From CAYFZR01 sp964347835 [NCBI: uncultured archaeon] (GTDB taxonomy: Archaea > CAYFZR01), in assembly GCA_964347835.1 (NCBI GenBank), contig CAYFZR010000002.1, forward strand, positions 1 through 47,380: a stretch of DNA of 47,380 bases, read 5' to 3'. Numbering within the stretch: the stretch's first letter is position 1; every line of letters starts with the position of its first letter. The notes under the pieces were generated by a model. It ran no database searches. It worked only from the letters and a program-made list of their open reading frames with translations, and was not told the DNA's origin. Position numbers and translations under genes: made by a program. Below, piece by piece: positions 32,713 through 41,014 of this stretch.

Positions 32713-33408
32713 CTATTTTAAAAAATCTTCAAAAATACCCTTCCCGATGAAAAGCGCATCTTGTAGATCGAAGTCTTCTCCAATTAATTCACCCTTCTCA
32801 GATTTCCATATTGAAACATGATCTTTTGAGCATAAAAATAAAATCATAGGACATATTGAGGTTGCGGCGCATTTAGATCTTTTCTGACCTATCAAAACTC
32901 TGGTTTCTTCTGGATCGTAAGATAATATCTCATTTTCTTTCACTTTGATCCTAACTTCTTTTTTACAGTATGCGCAAGAAGATTCAATGTCTACTTCTCT
33001 TTTAAACATCGGTGATACTCCTAAGGCATCTATAGCACACATAGCATATGCTCCTCCGATTCCTTTAATTGATACTCTATAGGGGGTTTCTATATTGGAA
33101 AAAGGATAGGCGCCTAATATTCGGCTGGTTTTTTCATCCATATATATGATGTCCAATGCATTTAACTTCTTTAATACATCAACTGTTTCATCTGAGGAAA
33201 AATTAAATGCCTTACTTATCTCCTCCACAGTTGGAGCTCTATTTAGTTTTGGAAACTCTTTCAATATGTACTTTCGGATCTCATCTTCTTTTTTAGATAG
33301 AGTATTACCTTTTTTAGTTTCTATAACTCCGGTAGACCAAATAGCATTAAAAAAATTAACTGCTTTTTTTGAAGGATATTCCTTTATTTTCTCGGTTTTT
33401 CCGGGCAT
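32713..33408 (-). CDS. Organomercurial lyase (MerB)-like protein
   Basis: The 231-residue protein has an N-terminal winged-helix part (RAPTVEEISKAFNFSSDETV) and a C-terminal MerB-like domain. The MerB catalytic Cys-Asp pair appears as YAMCAIDALG (Cys124, Asp127), and the second catalytic Cys as SICPMILFLCS (Cys186). Extra Cys residues, CAYC at 145-148, Cys180 and Cys193, are not part of the classical triad and may hold a metal. In MerB these residues cleave carbon-mercury bonds. No merA, merR or mercury transporter is near, so the real role may differ, as for the nickel or metal-handling relatives of this fold. Confidence 0.72.
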   Translation of the reverse strand: MPGKTEKIKEYPSKKAVNFFNAIWSTGVIETKKGNTLSKKEDEIRKYILKEFPKLNRAPTVEEISKAFNFSSDETVDVLKKLNALDIIYMDEKTSRILGAYPFSNIETPYRVSIKGIGGAYAMCAIDALGVSPMFKREVDIESSCAYCKKEVRIKVKENEILSYDPEETRVLIGQKRSKCAATSICPMILFLCSKDHVSIWKSEKGELIGEDFDLQDALFIGKGIFEDFLK

Positions 33409-33753
33409 TAGCCTTGCCTCGAAGATTTTAAAAGTTATCTTTTATTAAAAGTACTTAAATGGACCGTTCTTTACTCAATATTTTTTACTTGGAGTATTCC
33501 TAAATCATTTTCAGTCTTCGATCACGATTGAAACAAATTTTTTTAATTCAACACAAATTTGGCTCATAACTTTTATATTAAAATTAACTCGCTGTGAGAC
33601 AGAAACTAGTACTTTTCTTATAAAACCACTAATTATAAGCATTTTTAAATAGAAGCATTTTTTTAGGAGTAAAAATAATTGAGTTATAAAAAATCACAAA
33701 AAAAGAATCTCATTTTTGATTTGTTTTATTACTTAATTGTTTGAATAATTTTT
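33409..33753. other. AT-rich intergenic region of 345 bases
   Basis: Very AT-rich spacer between the divergent MerB-like gene and the roadblock operon. The only coding hint is a 21-codon frame from TTG 33680 with AGGAG nine bases upstream, unconvincing. TATA-like stretches occur around 33568-33580 and 33610-33650. No RNA fold or repeat recognised. Confidence 0.3.
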
Positions 33754-34260
33754 ATGTTTTTGAAAAAAAATAGATATACCATGATTTTCCCGAGTGGAAT
33801 AAAGAAAGAAAGCAGAAGAGAATTAAGAAAGGATGATATCATATATTTCTTAGAAGATAATTCATGCAATAATTTTACAGGATTAATTGACGGATACCTT
33901 AAAAACCAAGAAGAAATCATCAAATTCAAGGTAGTATTTGATCAGGGTAAAGTACTTTTGGCCCACTCAAAACTGATAAAAAAGGAAGAAGAAGAAATGG
34001 GACTTGATTTTGTTAAAAAAATTTTGAGTGAAGATTGGGACAGTGTAATAGTAGACTTGATCTCCTATTCTAATGATGATATAAACGTGATTCGCAAGCA
34101 TTATAAAGATCAATTGATATATGGTGATTCTGGCATGGATATATGTCTAATAAACACTGGGAGGGAAGATCTCCTCAAAAAGTATAGGTTAAGGGAACCT
34201 ACTGCAGATGATATTGAAAAAATCCTAAATGGGTGTTTGCCGCATGGTAGTGGAGATTGA
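33754..34260 (+). CDS. Uncharacterised protein, first gene of a roadblock operon
   Basis: The 168-residue protein starts with a segment MIFPSGIKKESRRELRKDDI followed by FTGLIDGYLKNQEEIIKFKVVFDQGKVLLAHS, strand-rich and similar in layout to DUF2226/DUF4388-like (PATAN) domains, which are often linked with roadblock proteins. The C-terminal half is helical. The ATG at 33781 is an alternative start and fits that domain better. Its last 17 bases overlap the roadblock gene, so translation is coupled. The domain call is by layout only. Confidence 0.55.
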   Translation: MFLKKNRYTMIFPSGIKKESRRELRKDDIIYFLEDNSCNNFTGLIDGYLKNQEEIIKFKVVFDQGKVLLAHSKLIKKEEEEMGLDFVKKILSEDWDSVIVDLISYSNDDINVIRKHYKDQLIYGDSGMDICLINTGREDLLKKYRLREPTADDIEKILNGCLPHGSGD

Positions 34261-34600
34261 GAAAGTAATATCGCAATTGAACGACGTTGCTGGTGTGAAA
34301 GGCACATTTCTGGTGAGTATGGATGGATTCATAATTGCTGAAGCACTTTTCAGAGAAATAAGTAAAGATGATGCCGGAGCAACGCTTTCAGCCTCTTATG
34401 GAGCTATTTCTGTTTCTTTCGACGAGTTAAAACAGGGAGATGTTAAGTTTGTCATCGCAGAAGGCGAAGAAGGAAATGTATTCCTTACATCCATAGATGA
34501 TTCAGCGGTTCTAGGCGTTATATCAGATACCGACGCAAGTCTAGGTTACATTAGAATACAAATGCAAAAAATCTTACCAGAGGTTAAATCTCTGTTGTAA
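34244..34600 (+). CDS. Roadblock/LC7 domain protein
   Basis: The 118-residue protein is a single roadblock/LC7 domain: a first helix (IEKVISQLNDVAGVKGTFLV), strand and turn SMDGFIIAEAL, and later strands (VKFVIAEGEEGNVFLTSID) ending in a long helix. Such dimeric domains act as regulators or scaffolds of small GTPases such as MglA in bacteria and Rag in eukaryotes. ATG 34244 (MVVEIEK) has GGGTG upstream and overlaps the previous gene. No GTPase gene is adjacent here. Confidence 0.85.
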   Translation: MVVEIEKVISQLNDVAGVKGTFLVSMDGFIIAEALFREISKDDAGATLSASYGAISVSFDELKQGDVKFVIAEGEEGNVFLTSIDDSAVLGVISDTDASLGYIRIQMQKILPEVKSLL

Positions 34601-34620
34601 GAAAAAGGAGGTATTAAAAT

Positions 34621-35214
34621 ATGGATCTTGGAAAGGTAAGCTTTCTGCAAATGATAATGGAATTAAACAAAACTGTAGGTACTCAATTCACTAAAGGCAG
34701 CCTGATGAGAACTGGCTTAAAAATCGCAGAAAAATTAGAACCCATGGAATTTTCTGGTTTAGATGATTGGGTAAAAGCTGTTAAGGAAGGAAAACATCCT
34801 CTATTCAAAATTGAAGGTGAATCCCACAGAAACGATGGAGATATATTCTCTTTATCCTGTCCTTTTGCTCAATCTGTGCGAGATTACGTTTCGATCTTCG
34901 GACCTGTCTCGGAAGAAGGCAGAAAGACAACCATTGAATTCAACAAACCTAGTAAGCAGACAGAAGATTATAGAGTTGGATTTGGTTCTGCCATAAGTCC
35001 CTATTGCATTGCTTGTCAAACCACAAGAAGCAGTTTCGGAGATAGGATTAAGATTGACGGTAAACAAGTAAAGATATATCAATTAGGAGCTAAGAGGGGA
35101 GACGGACATAAGGCATTGTCAGAAAAATGGATTGATGAGTTGAATATAGATAAAAAAGCAGTAGAAAAAATCTTGGATAATTCTCAGTGTTGCTACGCTG
35201 TTAGAATGGAATAA
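34621..35214 (+). CDS. Cysteine-containing protein of unknown function, third gene of the roadblock operon
   Basis: The 197-residue soluble protein has five Cys in three sites: SCPFA near residue 80, PYCIACQ near 130, and QCCY at the C-terminus. Such spacing suggests a metal or cofactor site. The N-terminal helical part and Cys placement recall V4R-like small-molecule-binding domains, but the match is weak and I do not assign it. A strong ribosome site AGGAGG precedes ATG 34621, twenty bases after the roadblock gene, so the three genes form an operon. Confidence 0.65.
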   Translation: MDLGKVSFLQMIMELNKTVGTQFTKGSLMRTGLKIAEKLEPMEFSGLDDWVKAVKEGKHPLFKIEGESHRNDGDIFSLSCPFAQSVRDYVSIFGPVSEEGRKTTIEFNKPSKQTEDYRVGFGSAISPYCIACQTTRSSFGDRIKIDGKQVKIYQLGAKRGDGHKALSEKWIDELNIDKKAVEKILDNSQCCYAVRME

Positions 35215-35313
35215 AGTAAAAAAAATAATAGCTTCGGAGAAGGTAGAGAGCATATATTAGAATATTCAAGAATAGACGACATTTCAAGCATAAAATTAAG
35301 TAAAGCCCCTTCT

Positions 35314-35658
35314 TTAGTCGGAGATATCCTCTCTGTACTCTCTAAGCGTATTGTTTCCTTTCTCTAACTCTTCTTTAATTATTGAAAACATATCAAAAAT
35401 CATCGCAGTCCTGCCTTCTTTGTAGTTCATTTCAACCATTTGCAAGAAATATTCAACGGTGGCAATATTTTTAACAAAAGAATCCATAATGTCTGATTTC
35501 CGCGCCATATTTAGGAGAGATCGCGTCAAGATCAATGTCTCTTCTAGATGGAATTCCCACCCTTCGTCCATATAGGTAGGATCCTCCAGTTTTTTTGTAA
35601 ATTCCATTATGTTTTTAAGTGTAAACTCCATTTTATCAATTTGGCTCTCCAGGACCAT
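35314..35658 (-). CDS. Small helical protein of unknown function
   Basis: A 114-residue acidic protein, almost entirely alpha-helical (FTLKNIMEFTKKLEDPTYMD, then ILTRSLLNMARKSDIMDSF), with no membrane segment or motif. It is transcribed divergently from the ERCC4 nuclease gene; the two start codons are 51 bases apart. The ATG at 35658 lacks a Shine-Dalgarno and may be leaderless; the ATG at 35634 is also possible. Family not recognised. Confidence 0.6.
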   Translation of the reverse strand: MVLESQIDKMEFTLKNIMEFTKKLEDPTYMDEGWEFHLEETLILTRSLLNMARKSDIMDSFVKNIATVEYFLQMVEMNYKEGRTAMIFDMFSIIKEELEKGNNTLREYREDISD

Positions 35659-35681
35659 TAAGTAAAAAGGGATGATTGTAA

Positions 35682-35708
35682 ATGAAAAATGTTTTGGTAG
35701 TGATATAA
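35682..35708 (+). CDS. Eight-codon upstream ORF directly before the ERCC4 nuclease gene
   Basis: ATG to TAA encodes MKNVLVVI and its stop is directly followed by the nuclease ATG (TAAATG). It may be a leader peptide that couples translation, or chance. Nothing else supports it. Confidence 0.2.
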   Translation: MKNVLVVI

Positions 35709-36368
35709 ATGTTGGAAATTGTCGTAGATAAGCGGGAGATGCGATCGTTTATCCCAGATATGCTGGTAGAAAGGGGTTTAGTTATTAAGGAACAGCATCT
35801 CACCGTAGCTGATTACATTATTTCTGATAGAATTGCGGTAGAAAGAAAAGGCGTCTCTGATTTTCTAAGTTCATTGTTCATGGGGAGGTTATTTGATCAA
35901 ATAAGCAGATTAAAAGATGCATATGAGAACCCTATCTTAATCGTGGAAGGACATATCTCAGAGCATTTAGGTAATAGAATGGTAGATTCTGGTGTAATAT
36001 GGGGATGCTTGGCAAGATTACAGATAAACGAGGCGGTCCCTGTGTTCCAGACTCTGAACTCAAGAGAGACTGCTGACCTTTTGGTTACGCTATGCAAACG
36101 AGAGCAGCAGGAGAACGATAGGATACCCAATATAAGACCAAAGCCGAGGCTGTTCACGTTGAGGGAAAAACAGGCATACCTGATAACAGGACTTCCAGAG
36201 ATTGGTCCTATGTTAGCGCATCGTCTCCTTGAGGAGTTTGGTACTCCGAGAAAAGTATTCGCCGGAAACGAAAAGACCTTAACCAAAGTAAAAGGAATTG
36301 GTAAAAAAACTGCGGAAAAAATAGTAGAAGTCTTAGACGTGCCATATAAGAGGAGAACGTATCTATGA
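35709..36368 (+). CDS. XPF/Hef-type ERCC4 nuclease with helix-hairpin-helix domain
   Basis: The 219-residue protein is an ERCC4 nuclease (residues 1-130) with DKRE at 7-10, ADY at 34-36 and the catalytic ERKGVSD at 45-51, followed by a tandem helix-hairpin-helix domain (LPEIGPMLAHRLLEEFGTP, then VKGIGKKTAEKIVEVL). It cuts branched DNA such as flaps and forks. The euryarchaeal relative Hef has an N-terminal helicase that is missing here, so this is the short, crenarchaeal-like form. I see no PCNA-binding tail; the end is YKRRTYL. It overlaps the DUF1786 gene by four bases (ATGA). Confidence 0.88.
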   Translation: MLEIVVDKREMRSFIPDMLVERGLVIKEQHLTVADYIISDRIAVERKGVSDFLSSLFMGRLFDQISRLKDAYENPILIVEGHISEHLGNRMVDSGVIWGCLARLQINEAVPVFQTLNSRETADLLVTLCKREQQENDRIPNIRPKPRLFTLREKQAYLITGLPEIGPMLAHRLLEEFGTPRKVFAGNEKTLTKVKGIGKKTAEKIVEVLDVPYKRRTYL

Positions 36369-37420
36369 GAATACTGAGCGTGGACGTAGGTGTTGGAACC
36401 CAGGAAATATTGTTGTACGATGACGATATTTCCATAGAAAATTGTACAAGGTTCGTGCTTCCATCTCCAACTAAAATCCTTGCCAATCAGGTTAAAAAGG
36501 CTACAAAAATGCGTAAAAATCTTGTTTTCTCTGGCTACACCATGGGAGGTGGACCACTATCTCATGCGATAAGGAGTCATTTAAAATCCGGACTAAAAGT
36601 CATAATGACTGAAGAAAGCGCAAGAACAATTAGAGATGATATAGAACAAGTTAAATCAATAGGTATAGAAATAATAGAAGAGAAAGATGTCCCAAAATTC
36701 AAGTCTATAGGATATGAGCACATAGTCACAAATGATTTTGATATATCTCGCTTTATTTCTTGGATTAAGACATACAACATAGATTTCGATTTTGATATTC
36801 TCGCCATCGCTGTTCAAGATCACGGGTTCACCAAAGGGGTCAAAGATAGAGTTAATCGTTTTAGGATTCTAAAAAAAATGGTACAAAAAAATAGAGATCC
36901 AAGATGTCTTGTCTGGATAGACGATGTTCCGCCCTTTCTAACAAGAATGAAATCTTTGTTGGATTTCTTAAAATCTTCCGTTTATAAGAAAATCTTATTG
37001 ATGGACACCGGTACCGCTGCGATGCTTGGAATATTATCTGATCCCTCTTGTTTTTCTGATCCTGCCATTCTTGTGAATGTTGGTAACGGACATACAATTT
37101 GTTGTACCATAAAAAATGGTAGCATAATGGGGGTGTTCGAGCATCATACAAGGTACATGACCTCCGAAAAATTTGAGTCGTTAGTCATACGTCTTTGTGA
37201 GGGTTCACTTTCAAATGACGATTTACTAAATGATGGGGGGCACGGCGCCCTCATTTTTGATACAATTAATTATAAGGACGTAGGAATGATCTCTGTCGTA
37301 GGGCCTCATAGAGAATTACTTAGGACGTGCGATAAAGTTTTTTTAGCAGCGCCAAAAGGAGATTCCATGATGTCTGGTCCCTTTGGACTCGTATATGCGT
37401 GTAAATATAATTTGGGGTGA
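36365..37420 (+). CDS. DUF1786 family ASKHA-fold protein
   Basis: The 351-residue protein has actin/Hsp70-like phosphate loops: DVGVGTQE at 6-13, LMDTGTAAMLG near 215, and VNVGNGHTI near 238, typical of DUF1786. Databases sometimes call it a putative pyruvate formate-lyase activating enzyme, but it lacks the radical-SAM CxxxCxxC motif, so I do not accept that name. It probably binds ATP or phosphoryl groups. It is coupled to the nuclease gene upstream by an ATGA overlap, and the next gene starts six bases after its stop. Confidence 0.8.
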   Translation: MRILSVDVGVGTQEILLYDDDISIENCTRFVLPSPTKILANQVKKATKMRKNLVFSGYTMGGGPLSHAIRSHLKSGLKVIMTEESARTIRDDIEQVKSIGIEIIEEKDVPKFKSIGYEHIVTNDFDISRFISWIKTYNIDFDFDILAIAVQDHGFTKGVKDRVNRFRILKKMVQKNRDPRCLVWIDDVPPFLTRMKSLLDFLKSSVYKKILLMDTGTAAMLGILSDPSCFSDPAILVNVGNGHTICCTIKNGSIMGVFEHHTRYMTSEKFESLVIRLCEGSLSNDDLLNDGGHGALIFDTINYKDVGMISVVGPHRELLRTCDKVFLAAPKGDSMMSGPFGLVYACKYNLG

Positions 37421-37425
37421 AAAAA

Positions 37426-38142
37426 ATGAAGGGTTATTTGTTGGAGGATCTTTTTTGGAATGACACCGAATCGCTTTTACAAAAAAAAGTAGTCCTAATT
37501 CCAGTAGGTGCTACAGAAGAGCATGGTCATCATCTTCCTCTTGGCACGGACACCATAATCGTAAGTGAGATGGCAAAAAAATTAGCAGAAGAAACAGAAG
37601 TAATTGTTGCCCCTACTATCTCCTATGGAAACTCATTAAGTTTAATGGACTGGTCTGGAACGGTTTCTTTAGAGTCGGAGACAATTATTAATATGTTAGA
37701 AGAGTTGATGATGTCCCTCATAAAACATGGTGCAAAAAAAATAATTTTTTTAAATGGTCATGGAGGGAATACTAGTCCAATAAAAATCACTGGAAAAAGA
37801 GTTAGTTCCAAGACAGGCGCAAAAATAATCCTTATAAATTGGTGGGAATTGATAGAGGAAAAGATCAAAGAGGTTTGTGAGAAAGAGGGATTACATGCTG
37901 GAGAGGCAGAAACATCCTTAATGCTTGCATTGAGACCTGAGTTAGTTAATATTAAAGATATAAAAGAAGATCAAAAAATAATAATAAAAAAGACAAAAAA
38001 AATACATATTCTCGACAAATTTCACATAAAAGACATGCCAAGCGGTACAATCGGAGATCCATCATTAGCGAGTGCGAAAAAAGGTAAAATATTACTAAAA
38101 GCAATAATAGAAGAAGTTAAAAGTATAATAAAAGATTTTTAA
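37426..38142 (+). CDS. Creatininase-family amidohydrolase (possible ArfB-like)
   Basis: The 238-residue enzyme has the creatininase metal-site motifs: GATEEHGHHLPLGTDT near residues 25-40, FLNGHGGN near 107-114, and LHAGEAETS near 160. The family includes creatinine amidohydrolase, MftE, and archaeal ArfB, a formamide hydrolase in flavin and F420 synthesis. ArfB is the natural guess in an archaeon, but the substrate is not fixed. ATG 37426 has GGGGTG upstream; the GTG at 37417 overlaps the previous stop. Cotranscribed with the ERCC4, DUF1786 and small membrane genes. Confidence 0.82.
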   Translation: MKGYLLEDLFWNDTESLLQKKVVLIPVGATEEHGHHLPLGTDTIIVSEMAKKLAEETEVIVAPTISYGNSLSLMDWSGTVSLESETIINMLEELMMSLIKHGAKKIIFLNGHGGNTSPIKITGKRVSSKTGAKIILINWWELIEEKIKEVCEKEGLHAGEAETSLMLALRPELVNIKDIKEDQKIIIKKTKKIHILDKFHIKDMPSGTIGDPSLASAKKGKILLKAIIEEVKSIIKDF

Positions 38143-38159
38143 TATAAAGGAGGGCGTTT

Positions 38160-38441
38160 ATGAGATACAAAATAAGAAGAATTTATTTAACTGGAGCATT
38201 TAAAAGTTTGTTACTCGTATACTGCTTTTTTGGACTCTTTATTGGAATCTTAATGGGGTCATTGCTTAAGTTTACTAATATTGGATATTTTGACAAATCC
38301 GCATACTTTGTCTCTTTGTTAGGAGGGCTGGCCGGATTAGTTTGTGGAACTGTCTTCACCTTAGTTAACATAATTTTGCTAGTATTGTACAACTTCATAG
38401 CGGGCAAAGCCGTAATGTTCGAGTTGGAATTAGAGGCTTAG
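38160..38441 (+). CDS. Small two-helix membrane protein
   Basis: The 93-residue product has a basic N-terminus (MRYKIRRIYLTG), two membrane helices at about 17-38 and 50-80 with Gly-rich packing (LLGGLAGLVCGTVF), and an acidic end. It resembles the N-terminal part of DUF3566-like or archaeal small transmembrane proteins, without a firm match. A strong AGGAGGG lies eight bases before the ATG, 17 bases after the creatininase gene. It overlaps the end of the convergent Ca-ATPase by 12 bases. Confidence 0.6.
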   Translation: MRYKIRRIYLTGAFKSLLLVYCFFGLFIGILMGSLLKFTNIGYFDKSAYFVSLLGGLAGLVCGTVFTLVNIILLVLYNFIAGKAVMFELELEA

Positions 38442-40961
38442 CGCCTTTTTAACTTCGAAGAACAAAAATATCGAGGAAGATGCTATCAGTATCTTGATCC
38501 AATCTTCTACTCCTATCGATACCGTTCCAAATATTCCTTGTAAGATGGGTAAGTACACAGCCGCTAACTGCATCAAAAACACGCCTATAACAGATATTAT
38601 AAGATACTTGTTTGACATGGCTCCTAACCTAAAAAATGACTTATCCCTTGATCTACAGTTCAACGCATTGAATATTTGAAACATTACAAATGTAGTAAAT
38701 GCCAAAGTCCGTGCTTTTTCTACAGGAAATCCTTTTGATATTCCCATATAAAAAATTCCTAGGGTACCTAAACTCATAATTAGGGCCATTAAAAGTATAT
38801 CTTTCATAGGGCTCCTTGAGAGTATTTTTTCACTCGGATCTCTTGGAGGGCGCTTGATAATTTCTGGATGAGATGGCTCAACTCCTAAACTCTGGGCAGG
38901 AGGACCGTCCATGACGACGTTTATCCAAAGTATCTGTATTGGATTAAGGATTAATGATCCCGTTATCATACCACCCAAAATCGTAGTTACCGCGCCTATA
39001 CTTGTTGATAGTTGAAAATGTAGAAAATTCTTTATGTTGTCGTAGATGGATTTTCCTTCTTCTACAGCTCTCACTATTGTGGCAAAATTATCATCGGTTA
39101 ATATAATATCTGAGGCCTCTTTTGCTACGTCGGTACCTGTCTTACCCATCGCTATTCCAATATCAGCCATTTTTAAGGCAGGACCATCGTTTACTCCGTC
39201 CCCTGTCATACCAACTATGTAACCCTTCTTCTTAAGCGCTCTTACGATATCCACCTTATGTTCTGGGAAAACTCTTGCAAAAACTTCAACTTTATCCACT
39301 ATTCTCTCTAACTTCTCTAAATCTATTTCTTCAGAAAATGAAATAACCAAACCTTCCTCTAATAATCCCAAATCCTTTGCTATAGTAGTTGCTGTTTCTT
39401 TTGAGTCTCCCGTTAACATAATGACCTTAGCGCCTGTTTCTTTGAATTTTTTGATCGATTCCTCAGCCTCTTCCCTTGGAGGGTCGTACATTCCTATAAG
39501 CCCTGTGAAGACCATTTTGCTCTCCAGTTCTTCTCCATGAGTTTTATCTTTGTAAGAAAAGGCAAGTATGTGCAATCCTTGTTTAGCCATGGCACTGAAG
39601 GCCTCTTCTATCTCTCTCTTTCTATCAGCAGTTAATTCTACTATACCTCCTTCTGTAAAAATATATGAGCATATGTCTAAAACTACTTCGGGGGCGCCTT
39701 TAGTAAATACCATCTCTCTTTCGTTATATTTGTGGACTGTAGACATACGTTTTCTTAAAGAATCAAATTCAAGCCCGTTTATTCTTTTATAAATTTTTTC
39801 AAGTTCATCTTTTTTTATGTTTAATTTGTTGGCCAAAATTAAGAGAGCTCCTTCTATGGAGGATCCTATGACATTTATTTCTCCATCAGATGCCTCTAGT
39901 TCAGCGTTGTTGCATAAAGTTGCGAGAGTCAGCAAAAAAGAAAGATGTCTATCTTCTTTGGGATCTACTATCTCTTCATTCTTTGTAAAGTTTTCACTGA
40001 CATCTATGAAATCGTCTGTGTAAATCTGCTTCACAGTCATCTCGTTTTTAGTGAGGGTGCCAGTTTTGTCTGTACAAATAATTGAGGCACTTCCCAATGT
40101 TTCTACGGAGGGCAATCTTCTTACTATGGCATTGCGCTTTGCCATTCTATTGACGCCAAGAGCTAGAGTAATAGTAGTCGCTATAGGCAATCCTTCAGGT
40201 ATGGCTGCAACTGCGAGACTAATTGCTGCTGTAAACATCAGTAATTTATCCATCCCCTGAAATATACCGATTAAAAATACAAGGATGCATACAACAACAG
40301 CAATCATACTTATTTGCCTACCTAATTCCGCAAGTTTAATTTGTAATGGAGTCTTTTCGTCTTCAATTTGAATAGCCTCTGCAATCTTTCCTAACTCTGT
40401 ATTCTTACCAGTGAAGACGACTTCTCCTAATGCCCGCCCATAGTTAACTATTGTACCCATATAGATGATATCTTCCTTCGTTTTTGGAACTGGAACTGAT
40501 TCACCAGTTAAGATAGATTCATCTATTTCAAGGGCTTTTGAATCCAAGATTTTTGCATCAGCCGGGATTTTGTCTCCTGTTTCTATTAAAACAGTGTCTC
40601 CTACAACTAATTCCCTAACAGGGACTTTTTTTCTCTTGCCTTCTCTTATGACCTTTGCTTCCGGTATAGCAATCTCTTTAAGGGTCAGAATGGATTTTTC
40701 TGATCTATATTCTTGAGTAAAACCTAACGTACATACTACCAATACTGCTACACTAATCGCAATAGCATCGTTAATATGATCGATTAGCAAGGATATTAAT
40801 GCAGATATCAATAAAAGGACTATTAAAGGGTCCTTAAATTGTCTAAAAAATATTTCTACAGGTCTAATTCTCCTTTTCTCTTCAATTTCATTAAATCCAT
40901 ACTCTTCTAATCTTCTTTTAGCCTCTTCCTCATTTAGGCCTTTATAAATCTGTGTTTCCAT
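38430..40961 (-). CDS. P-type Ca2+/Mn2+-transporting ATPase, PMR1/SPCA-like
   Basis: The P-type IIA pump of about 843 residues has TGES in the actuator domain, PEGLP in M4, the phosphorylated Asp in DKTGTLT (near residue 298), and TGDGVNDGPALK in the hinge. Helix M6 reads WINVVMDGPPAQSLGVEP, which matches the PMR1/SPCA calcium-manganese pumps of the secretory pathway rather than the SERCA form. It probably removes Ca2+ or Mn2+ from the cytoplasm. ATG 40961 lies about 28 bases from the TATA shared with mtrH. The longer frame begins at TTG 40967. Confidence 0.9.
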   Translation of the reverse strand: METQIYKGLNEEEAKRRLEEYGFNEIEEKRRIRPVEIFFRQFKDPLIVLLLISALISLLIDHINDAIAISVAVLVVCTLGFTQEYRSEKSILTLKEIAIPEAKVIREGKRKKVPVRELVVGDTVLIETGDKIPADAKILDSKALEIDESILTGESVPVPKTKEDIIYMGTIVNYGRALGEVVFTGKNTELGKIAEAIQIEDEKTPLQIKLAELGRQISMIAVVVCILVFLIGIFQGMDKLLMFTAAISLAVAAIPEGLPIATTITLALGVNRMAKRNAIVRRLPSVETLGSASIICTDKTGTLTKNEMTVKQIYTDDFIDVSENFTKNEEIVDPKEDRHLSFLLTLATLCNNAELEASDGEINVIGSSIEGALLILANKLNIKKDELEKIYKRINGLEFDSLRKRMSTVHKYNEREMVFTKGAPEVVLDICSYIFTEGGIVELTADRKREIEEAFSAMAKQGLHILAFSYKDKTHGEELESKMVFTGLIGMYDPPREEAEESIKKFKETGAKVIMLTGDSKETATTIAKDLGLLEEGLVISFSEEIDLEKLERIVDKVEVFARVFPEHKVDIVRALKKKGYIVGMTGDGVNDGPALKMADIGIAMGKTGTDVAKEASDIILTDDNFATIVRAVEEGKSIYDNIKNFLHFQLSTSIGAVTTILGGMITGSLILNPIQILWINVVMDGPPAQSLGVEPSHPEIIKRPPRDPSEKILSRSPMKDILLMALIMSLGTLGIFYMGISKGFPVEKARTLAFTTFVMFQIFNALNCRSRDKSFFRLGAMSNKYLIISVIGVFLMQLAAVYLPILQGIFGTVSIGVEDWIKILIASSSIFLFFEVKKALSL

Positions 40962-40986
40962 TGACAAGAGAGAATACCCAATTTTT

Positions 40987-40992
40987 TATATA
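40987..40992. promoter_or_regulatory. Single symmetric TATA shared by the Ca-ATPase and mtrH-like genes
   Basis: TTTTTTATATACTTTTT, with palindromic core TATATA, lies between the two divergent starts. Its centre is about 28 bases from ATG 40961 on the minus strand and about 25 bases from ATG 41015 on the plus strand, both in range for leaderless starts. No other TATA is present in the 53-base gap. Confidence 0.6.
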
Positions 40993-41014
40993 CTTTTTGA
41001 GTAATTATCGACCC

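Noticed and set aside
36365-37420. Pyruvate formate-lyase activating enzyme
   Set aside because: The radical-SAM CxxxCxxC motif is missing; the phosphate loops fit an ASKHA fold instead.
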